DNA of 42,219 bases from a virus. Location: positions 1 through 42,219 of IMG/VR virus record IMGVR_UViG_3300031706_000008; one strand, given 5' to 3'. The notes under the pieces were generated by a model that saw only the letters and a list, made by a program, of their open reading frames with translations, was not told where the DNA came from and ran no database searches. Position numbers and translations under genes: made by a program. Below, in pieces: positions 32,436 to 41,600 of this stretch; positions within the stretch are counted from its first letter, which is position 1; each line of letters starts with the position of its first letter.

Positions 32436-34235
32436 ATGAGCAATAAGAAACCATTATGGATTGCAGGCATAGCAAGAGGGCATAACGCAGGCGTTTGCTT
32501 GATGAAAGATAATGAAATTATCTTTTCAATGGAAGAAGAACGCTTGACACGAAAAAAATACGACGGCGGTCCTCTTGCTAGTATGTTAAAGATTTTAGAA
32601 TATACTAATACGCTAGATTTTCTAGTAGTGTCTCATACTACTCCGTTAAGTACCGCTGGACAAATAGATTATAGTGGTGAAGATATTTATTCAGGACTAG
32701 CAAGAAAGTTAGGACTAGTTAAAGATTTACCACTTAATGAAAGGAACCAGCATCCTCAAGTTATTGATATGGCAATGTTTCATCATAAGATGCATGCTGG
32801 ATTAGCATTTTATCGTAGCGGCTTTGAAGAAGCAGTTGCATTAATTGTAGACGGAGCTGGAACATTTTTTCCAATACAGATCAACGGCGAAGACATGACA
32901 GTGTGGGAAACTGAAAGTATTTATAAATGCGAATATCCAGCAGAAATTAAAACTTTGCACAAGACAATGGGCACTAAAGACATGCTAGTTGCAACATACA
33001 TTGAAAATTTTAAAGGTGACATGTGGGAAGAAAACTCCGAATTCAATCTAAGTATTGGAGAACGTGCCGGTATTGTTAAAGCGTATGAAGCTGTAACAGA
33101 GTACTGTGGATGGTCAAGTATCGAAGCTGGTAAGACAATGGGTCTATTTCCATACGGCAAACCAGATGATTCTTTCCCGGATATAATGGATAAAAATGAT
33201 CTGCCTGTTCCTATTACTAACAGAAATTTAATTGTTCCTCGTTATCCAAACGGTGCAGTTGTAAACTCTGCAATGTACAATACATTGAATGAGCATACTA
33301 GTCATGATGTAACACTATTGCAAAATAGAAGAGACATGGCGTATGCTGTGCAAACTGAAAGTCAACAAGCAGTTGTTGATTTAATTAGACATTCTGTAAA
33401 ACTTAGCGGATGCAACAATGTTGTAATCAGCGGCGGCTACGGGTTAAATTGTGTTGCTAATTATTTTTATCTCGAAGCACTTAAAGACGAAGGTATTAAC
33501 ATCTATGTAGAACCTATATCAAATGATGGAGGAACAGCAATGGGCGCAGCACTTCTCTGGTATCATACTATAACTGAAGATGCTACCGTTCGGCCTAGAG
33601 AAAATGATGTATACTTAGGACCTAAGTTAAGTTACACGCATAATGAAATTGATAACATTGCTGCAAAATATAATGCCGTAGTTACTGATGCAACACATGC
33701 AGATGTTATCGAATTAATGACTAGTAAAAACATTGTTGCTAACTTCCAAGGACGTTCAGAGAATGGGCCTCGTGCATTAGGCAACAGAAGCTTAATGTTT
33801 GATCCTACATTTAAAGACGGCAAAGACTTTGTTAACGAAATTAAAGATAGAGAATACTTTAGACCGTTTGCAGGATCTATTCTAGCTGAAGATGTACATG
33901 AATGGTTTGATCTACGTGGTATGGAAGATTCACCTACAATGATGTATGCTGTAAATTGTCAGCCAGGTATTGAAGAAAAGATTCCTGCTATTATTCACAT
34001 AGATGGAACCTGCAGAATTCAAACAGTTACCCGTGAACAGAATCCTCATTACTACGATATCATTAAAGCGTTTAAAGAAAAGACAGGATGTCCAATTATC
34101 TTTAATACTAGCTTTAACTTAGGCGGCGAACCTCTAGTTGAGACACTAGATGATGCTATTCGTACACTAGAAGACTGTAAAATTGAATATTTGTATCTTC
34201 CAGAACATGGTAAGTTAATTACTGTGAAAAACTGA
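32436..34235 (+). CDS. Carbamoyltransferase of the NodU/CmcH (TobZ) family (599 aa)
   Basis: This encodes 599 residues; CAGAGGATATT precedes the ATG. This family transfers a carbamoyl group from carbamoyl phosphate (via an adenylate) to a sugar or small-molecule hydroxyl. The N-terminal ASKHA/Kae1-like part has IAGIARGHNAGVCLMKD, FSMEEERLTRKKYDGGP, FHHKMHAGLAFYRSGF (His116, His117, His120, expected metal ligands) and ALIVDGAGTF (Asp139). VVISGGYGLNCVAN is the following nucleotide-binding block. The C-terminal part has FQGRSENGPRALGNRSL at about residue 437, and CPIIFNTSFNLGGEPLV. Length and all main motifs fit a complete, functional enzyme. It ends the glycan-modification operon, suggesting carbamoylation of a sugar attached to fibres or to the host surface. 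The acceptor is not deducible from the sequence. Confidence 0.9.
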   Translation: MSNKKPLWIAGIARGHNAGVCLMKDNEIIFSMEEERLTRKKYDGGPLASMLKILEYTNTLDFLVVSHTTPLSTAGQIDYSGEDIYSGLARKLGLVKDLPLNERNQHPQVIDMAMFHHKMHAGLAFYRSGFEEAVALIVDGAGTFFPIQINGEDMTVWETESIYKCEYPAEIKTLHKTMGTKDMLVATYIENFKGDMWEENSEFNLSIGERAGIVKAYEAVTEYCGWSSIEAGKTMGLFPYGKPDDSFPDIMDKNDLPVPITNRNLIVPRYPNGAVVNSAMYNTLNEHTSHDVTLLQNRRDMAYAVQTESQQAVVDLIRHSVKLSGCNNVVISGGYGLNCVANYFYLEALKDEGINIYVEPISNDGGTAMGAALLWYHTITEDATVRPRENDVYLGPKLSYTHNEIDNIAAKYNAVVTDATHADVIELMTSKNIVANFQGRSENGPRALGNRSLMFDPTFKDGKDFVNEIKDREYFRPFAGSILAEDVHEWFDLRGMEDSPTMMYAVNCQPGIEEKIPAIIHIDGTCRIQTVTREQNPHYYDIIKAFKEKTGCPIIFNTSFNLGGEPLVETLDDAIRTLEDCKIEYLYLPEHGKLITVKN

Positions 34236-34241
34236 TAAATA
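34234..34241 (+). promoter_or_regulatory. T4-type late promoter octamer
   Basis: GATAAATA overlaps the stop codon of the carbamoyltransferase gene and lies 19 bases before the ATG at 34261. Confidence 0.6.
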
Positions 34242-34260
34242 TTACAAACAGGGGCATACA

Positions 34261-34698
34261 ATGCAAAACTTAAAAAAATATTTAACAGACGGATTAAAAA
34301 ATACATTATTGTTTAAAAACAATGCAGGGACCAGCCACAACGGTCCTTGTAAACAAGTATACACTGACACTCAACTAGATAGATTTCACCCTGGTGATTT
34401 TGCTAGTGTAGAATATACAATAAGTGCCGACTTTGATGTGCTTAACAAAGAAATTATCAAAGTGTTAGTTACAGCAACCCGAGACAGAGCAAGTATAGTA
34501 GTGTATGCAAGGAATAGTACACTTCAAGATATATTAACCGTAAGTGCTACGGTTAACGATAGCTATGTAGATATAATACTAAATCCTATAATTATTGCAG
34601 GCGACGAAGAAGCTGGCATTGCTGCGCAAGATTATTCAGGAACAAAGGTTATTTATACTGCACAGTACTTCCATAACCAAAATCCGCTAGTACTCTAA
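34261..34698 (+). CDS. Small virion-associated protein of unknown function (145 aa)
   Basis: This encodes 145 residues; CAGGGGCATACA precedes the ATG. It begins with a basic amphipathic helix (LKKYLTDGLKNTLLF), then NNAGTSHNGPCKQVYTDTQL, and continues as alternating strands (FASVEYTISADFDVLNKEII, KVLVTATRDRASIVVYARNS, VIYTAQYFHNQNPLVL). It is about the size of a baseplate or fibre accessory protein. The promoters on either side (34234 and 34710) make it a nearly monocistronic unit. I do not recognise the family; the position between the carbamoyltransferase and fibre genes suggests a virion protein. No membrane segment or signal peptide is visible. Confidence 0.68.
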   Translation: MQNLKKYLTDGLKNTLLFKNNAGTSHNGPCKQVYTDTQLDRFHPGDFASVEYTISADFDVLNKEIIKVLVTATRDRASIVVYARNSTLQDILTVSATVNDSYVDIILNPIIIAGDEEAGIAAQDYSGTKVIYTAQYFHNQNPLVL

Positions 34699-34709
34699 TT
34701 ATGGTATCA

Positions 34710-34717
34710 GATAAATA
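34710..34717 (+). promoter_or_regulatory. T4-type late promoter octamer
   Basis: GATAAATA lies 22 bases before the ATG at 34740, with the ribosome-binding site TAGGAG between. It probably drives the 290-residue fibre and the giant fibre. Confidence 0.65.
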
Positions 34718-34739
34718 ACATATAGGAGACGATACTACA

Positions 34740-35612
34740 ATGGCAGTTATCAATTCACCGTTAGAATCACAATTTGGCTTCAAAGCTCCGGGTTTCTCAG
34801 TTGATGAGCTTGGCAATATTACTGCTACTTCGCTTATTCAAACAGGCGCAGCAGCAGCCTCAGATGTCACTGATTATACAATACAAGAAGATAACGGTAA
34901 CTACGGATTCGTTGGCTATGCAGGAATTAATCCAACTATAACACTTGCTAGATCATCTTCTTGGACATTTGGATTAACTCTGCCAGTACTAGGATTTTAC
35001 ATTTATAGTGCTCTCCCGGCAACGTTATACAGTACTGGACTAACACATAGTGACGGAGTTGCAGCAGCAGACGCCCAGGGTAAGTTATCAGGAACACTTA
35101 CATTTAATGTGCCTCTTGACGCACCTGATACGTTGTATTATGGCAACGCCAATGGCGAAATATACGGAACATTTAACATAGTTGATCCAGTAGGTCGATT
35201 TAGTACTATCGATGTTAATTCAACTAATAACGCAACTAGTTCAACTACAGGCGCAATTACTATAGCCGGCGGCGCAAGTGTTGAGAAAGACTTTTATATC
35301 GGCGGCTCATTAAATATAGCAGGTGTAGGAATTTCCGAACTAAGTTCTTCATCTAACTTAGAAATAACCGCAACAAATAAAGTTATCCTTCAGATTGATA
35401 ACATAAAATTAGGTGAATTAAATTCCACCGGACTGTCTGTTACTATAAATAACAGTACAATAGATAACACTGTGATTGGCGCAACTGCTCCATCAACCGC
35501 AGCGTTTACTTCAGGAACAGTAGCTAGTTTACCTACAGTAGAGACTAGTATAACTAACAGACAATACGTAGATAGTACATCACTATCACTAGCAATAGCA
35601 TTTGGATTATAA
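34740..35612 (+). CDS. Fibre protein with a ligand-free cupredoxin-like domain (290 aa)
   Basis: This encodes 290 residues; TATAGGAG precedes the ATG. The N-terminal part is typical of fibre shafts (FKAPGFSVDELGNITATSLI). About residues 62-148 (INPTITLARSSSWTFGLTLP, LGFYIYSALP, SGTLTFNVPLDAPDTLYYGN then GEIYGTFNIVD) follow the strand order of the cupredoxin-like domain in the giant fibre at 35616. The places of its His, Cys, His and Met metal ligands hold non-ligand residues here. The rest has SSTTGAITIAGGASVEKDFY and IGGSLNIAGVGISEL, found in many marine phage fibres, and ends TNRQYVDSTSLSLAIAFGL. It overlaps nothing and is followed 3 bases later by the giant fibre. The cupredoxin identity is from motif comparison only. 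Confidence 0.72.
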   Translation: MAVINSPLESQFGFKAPGFSVDELGNITATSLIQTGAAAASDVTDYTIQEDNGNYGFVGYAGINPTITLARSSSWTFGLTLPVLGFYIYSALPATLYSTGLTHSDGVAAADAQGKLSGTLTFNVPLDAPDTLYYGNANGEIYGTFNIVDPVGRFSTIDVNSTNNATSSTTGAITIAGGASVEKDFYIGGSLNIAGVGISELSSSSNLEITATNKVILQIDNIKLGELNSTGLSVTINNSTIDNTVIGATAPSTAAFTSGTVASLPTVETSITNRQYVDSTSLSLAIAFGL

Positions 35613-35615
35613 GAT

Positions 35616-38600
35616 ATGGCAAAGACGCAAATAAAGAATTATATATTTAAACCTGGTATCGGAGCAAACGATAACCTTTTCCCAAACGCATATAGCTTAT
35701 TAAATTCTAATAAAGCATACATACAAAAAGAAGCTGGTGCATACATAACTAATAAGATAGCAAACGCTGCACAATATACTCCTACAGGAGCTGCGTATGC
35801 GCCCGCTACAGGTGTATTGACTATAACGATAGGCACACACAACTTTAATGTTGGAGATGCTCTGTTAATAGCACAAGCAGGCATTACATTTAGATGCGAG
35901 CTTGACGGCAATGCAACAACACATCCTTATCCAAGAGTAACTGATCCAGTCTATCAAAAAGCTATTCCAATTACAGCTATTACATCAACAAGTGTTACTG
36001 TGAATGTTGGCATAAGTTCAGATACTAGTGTACATACATTTGATTCTGCAACTACAAATGCAGTTAGTGATGTATTTTATAACTATACAAATACTAGTGA
36101 AGCAAAATGCGAACGAGATATTGGATATGTAGTCGATTCATACTTAAACGATTTACGCTACGGCGGTAATGAAAAATTATACAATAATATAAAATATTAC
36201 TGGGATCAAACTGTTGCACAAGTTGACGGAGACCGTGGTCCAGAAATTGCTACACATAACTTTATTGGTCGATTAATTAAAGATTATATTTTTGCAAATA
36301 CTGCATACTCGTCATTACAAACATTAGAACTACAAGTAATTGATGCAACTAAGACAGCAGAAACAGCAACGTACACCCCAACGGGCGCAACATATAAACC
36401 TGATACTGGATTGATGACTATTACACTCACTGGGCACGATCTTACAGTAGGAAGTTCAATTGTTATTGCTCCGGGCGGGATAACATTTACATGTGCATTA
36501 GATGCTAATGCAACATTACATCCTTATCCAAGAGGAACAGGTGTTCCTAATGCATCTGGAAGAGACCCGTTTTACAGAACATCTGCTACAATAACAGCAG
36601 TAACAACAAATACTGTTACTATTAAGGTAGGTATAAGTTCAGATACTAGTATACATACATTCGATAGTGCAGTTGCAGGATCAGTTTCAGCAAGTGCAGC
36701 AGTTATTATTGACACATTTGCATATGCTACTACAACAGTTATTGCAAACGGTCTTACTTTCCTACCAACTAAAGTTTATACAGGAGTAGGAACACTTAAA
36801 TGGCAAGGGCGTTATAGCGTAGACGAAATACTACTAATTACAAATGCTTCAAGAAGTGAGGTTATATATAACTTTACTAACGCTGCTACAGGCGGTAGTG
36901 TTACAGTTCAGGACACTGGCACAGATACAGACTTTTTAAAATACCTAGAAACAACTGATGGCGTAACTACATTTACAATAAATTATGACACTAGAACACA
37001 TGCAGCAACTGACGATATACAGTTATTCATAGAAGAAAAAGAAGTTAGAACACGCCCATACGATTTTGGTACAGACGCTATTGAACGTCCTCGTGCTGCA
37101 CTTCCAGTATCGATGCTTGACGCTGACTTTGAGTACGGACTACAGCCTACTAAGTGGAGTGCTATTGGCACAATGCGCGGCTATCCAAGTGTATACGAAA
37201 TTCCAGGAACTGATGCAAGTGTGCAAAAAGTTGTTACAGATGCAAGTTTAAGTGAACCAACACAAATATTTACCGGCGCAGTTACAAATGATGGAACTGA
37301 AAACTGGACGTTTAGTAGTGCTACGCATAGAAATGGCAATTTAACTGGAGCAGATCCAGCAATTAGTATAATTGAGGGCGACACTTTAACTATTACTAAC
37401 AATGCAGGATCAGGACATCCTTTCTACTTTAAGACAGCAGCAGGCGCTGGAACTGGCAACCAAGTTACAAATGTTACTAACAATGGTAGCGTAAATGCAG
37501 CTGATACAATATCTTGGACTACACAACCAGGTGATGCTGGAACATATTATTATGGTTGTAGTAATCATGCTGCTATGGGCGGAACTATTACTGTACTAGC
37601 AAATAATCTCGGCACTGGTATTGGCCAATCATTAATTACTGTTACAACAGTTGGCGCACACGGATTTTCTTCAGGTACTCCTGTAAGTTTAAAAGCACTA
37701 GAAAATAGTATTGCAGGCGCTTCACGAGCAGAAGGCACGTTTATTATCGTAAATGTACCTAGTACAAGTACGTTCCAATACTTTGCTAAAGCAAAAGTTG
37801 GTACAACAGCAGGACAACTACTTTCAACTGGATATACACAGTTAAGGGAAGCAGGATTTTATACAGGAGCATCAATTGGTTCACCAGAATTTGCAATAGC
37901 AAGTAACGGTAGCTCAGGAACAATGTTTACGCAATTAGCTGTATTAGCAGGCGAAAACGTAATTCCATATGATGGACAAGCACCAGAGATTGGGTCTCCA
38001 TTATCGCAAGCAAGTATTCCTTTAGGTTCTCAAGTAACTGGTATTGTTGACCAAAGCGACGGCGGCGGCACATATCTAACACCAGCGACATCTGGTATCA
38101 CTGCTGCCGGCCAAAACCAAATGACATTTAAAAATGTAGCTGGAGTTGTAGACAACTTAGCAGTTGATCGAGGCGATGGTTATGCTATATATATTACGGC
38201 AGTTGCAGGAGAAACTGCAACATTTAACGATAATTTTACAAGTAGTATTGCAGGTAACAGACAAGCATATGGTCAATTATTTCCGACTAATATAAACCCA
38301 ACTGGAACTTTTGCAGAATTTGATATTTCATATGCTGGCGATTCTAGCGGACTTTACGTAATCGATGCTATTGAAAATGATGGAATAAATTACGAAATTG
38401 GCGATAAAATATCAATTCTAGGTACAGCGTTAGGCGGCGCCACACCTGCAAATGACGCAATCATTACAGTTAATTCGCTCGGCAGTGCAAACTCAATTGC
38501 TACTGCATCTATTTCCGGAGTACATTTTAATCAGGATATTTATTTACCAGCACAAACCGCAACATTTACTGGCGGAATTGGCACTGGCGCTACATTTGAT

Positions 38601-41600
38601 GTTACATACTTAGACGGAGTATATACAACAGTTGCAGTTCCTGCAGCATCTTCTGGAACAGGATATAAAATAGGTGACACTGTTAAGATAATCGGCGCAT
38701 TAGTAGTGCCATCTATATCTAATAACATTAGCGACTTAGTTATTTCCGTCGACGCTATAGATGCTACAGGCGGCAAAGTACTATCTACAACCGTACAAGA
38801 CGGCGGTACTGGGTATGTTGATGGTGCTACAGTTGCTACTACAAACGGATCTGGCTCAGGATTACAACTAACACTTGCTGTTACTGCTGGAATAATAACT
38901 GCTGTAACTATTGCAGATATAGGCTCTGGCTATGCGCAGTTTGATGTAGTAAATGTATCAACAGGCGACGGACTTGCTACTGTACGTATTGACCAAGTTA
39001 CTGGCGCTGGCTCAATAGCAACAGCAACATTTGAAGGCCAAGGCCCGCAACGCAATGAAGCGTATACCAATGTTACATACACCAGTACAACTGCATCAGG
39101 CACTGGAGCAATTATAGATATAGAAATCTTTGGTGATGCTTACGTAGCAACGTTCACCGCAGGCGGCACTAATTATCTGTCGACAGAAAACTTTACAATT
39201 CTAGGTACAGCTTTAGGCGGCGCAACACCTGCAAATGACTGTACTATTGTTATTGATAATATCGGCGGCACTGGTGACGTTGTTACAATTACTACATCAG
39301 GAACAACATTAAACGGTGCAACAGTTACGTCTATTGGAGGCGCAAATGTAACTCCAACTGGAGCAACTTTTAATGTTAGTCAAAATGCAGATGACGGCGG
39401 ATCATTTGGTATAAGTGAGATAGCCGGTCCTGGCACGGGTTATAATATAGGACAAACGCATACTATATCAGGCACGTTGTTCGGAGGAACATCACCAACT
39501 AACGACTTAGTTATTACAATAACTGCAATAAATAATTTATCTTCAGGATCAGTTGACACTATAACCTCAGCAGGTACAGCCTTTGCACCAATTGAAACAT
39601 ATTTAGATGTTGCTGGTAATAACAATCCGGCTATTGGATCAGGCTTTGAGATTTCTCTAATTAGAAATGATAGTACATATTCAAATTTTGCTGTACTTGC
39701 TGCTGGAACAGATTATGCTGTAGGCGACAGATCTGAAATCGCAGGTCCTGCATTAGCTGGTATTACGCCACTAAACGATATTACTATTACTGTTAATAGT
39801 GTTGGCGCAGGCGGCGAAGTCTTAACATTTGGAACTTCATACGAAGAAGCATCAGCAGGTCCTGAGATTAACTTAATATCAACAATTACAATGTCAGATG
39901 TTACCTCGGCTGCTATAGCAAAAGACCTACCAATTACATTTAGTGCTATTGCTTCAATACAAGCAACATTTGAAACAGCACACGGACTAGTACCAGGTGA
40001 TACATTTATCACTAGTGTTGAATCCGACGATGGTACAAACAATCATAACTTAGCATCAGGTTCTTATATTGCTACAGAAATACCAAGTGTACTTTCATTA
40101 ACATTCCAAGCTAGAACGGTTGGTTCTATTAATGTTGATGCCGGCGCTGATCCAATATTAGGATCGGTATTTCCAAGACCGGATAGCTTCTTTGTACACA
40201 GACCATTTGACGGTGGCGTACAGTTAGGCACAGGCGGCCCGCAACACGGAGCGCAAGCAATACGTCAAAGTAAAAAGTATATTCGTTACCAATCAGGTAA
40301 GGGTATTATGTATACAACTGGTGCATTGTTTGCTCCAAGTTACGACATACGCAGTGTAGTAGCAGACGGTATTGAAGTTGGGTCAGAAATTACAATTACA
40401 ACAGACGATAATGATCACGGGTGTCAAGTAGGCGGAGTAATTAGATTACTTGGCGTAAAGACTCCTGGCTTTAACAGTGGTAATGAAACTGCTGTTCCTC
40501 CTAAGTTTGATTATACAGTTACAGAAGTTGTAGACGAAAGAACATTTAAAGTACTAGCACTACGTCGATTAGGCGCAACTAATGCTGTACTAGGATTCGG
40601 CGCACAAATGAGTGTTGTAGCTTGGCACGGCGCTACAGTACGATCTGGTATCTTTGATGATCAAAACGGTATCTTCTGGGAGTTCGACGGAACACAAATT
40701 AACGTAGTACAGCGTACTGGCACGTATCAAGTAGCAGGTACTATTGCTATTGACGTTGACGCAAACTCAGTAACAGGAACTAACACTAGATTTAGAGACC
40801 AGCTTAAAGCAGGCGACAGAATTGTTATTAGAGGCATGACGCATGTTGTATCACATGTTGATGACCAAACTAATATGACTGTTACTCCAGACTTTAGAGG
40901 TGTAACAAACGTTACTGGTGCTAAAGCAATGATAGTATTTGACAAGCGTACTAAACAAGCAGACTTTAACTTAGACAAACTAGACGGAACTGGACCAAGT
41001 GGCTACGATATTGATATTGCTAAAATGCAAATGATTGGTATTCAGTACAGTTGGTATGGTGCTGGTTTTATTGACTTCATGCTACGTGGATCAGATGGTA
41101 ACTTTGTATTTGCGCACAGAATGCGTAACTCAAACGTAAACACAGAAGCATTTATGCGTTCAGGTAACTTGCCTGTGCGTTATGAAGTTACTAACGAAGG
41201 TCCAAATGGACGTCTTGCAGCAGACATGACAACCAGCCAAACAACTATATTGCTAGATGACGCAGAAGGTAAGTTTTTCCCACAGTACGGAACAGTTTAT
41301 ATCGATAACGAAATTGTCCAGTTTACAGGAAGAACAGGAAGTACGCTAACTGGATGTACACGAAGTGCAACATTTACAAACTTCCAAGGCGGATCTGTAA
41401 GAAGTTATACAGCAGGTGCAGCGGCAGTACACAGTGAAGGTACAGGAGTAGTATTAATATCACAAACAATTACTCCGTTAATTAGTCACTGGGGTAGTGC
41501 GTTTATTACAGATGGTGGATTTGATGAAGATAGAGGTTATATTTTCTCATATGCTGAAACAAATATTGCAATCAGCACAACAAAATCAACAGCATTTATG

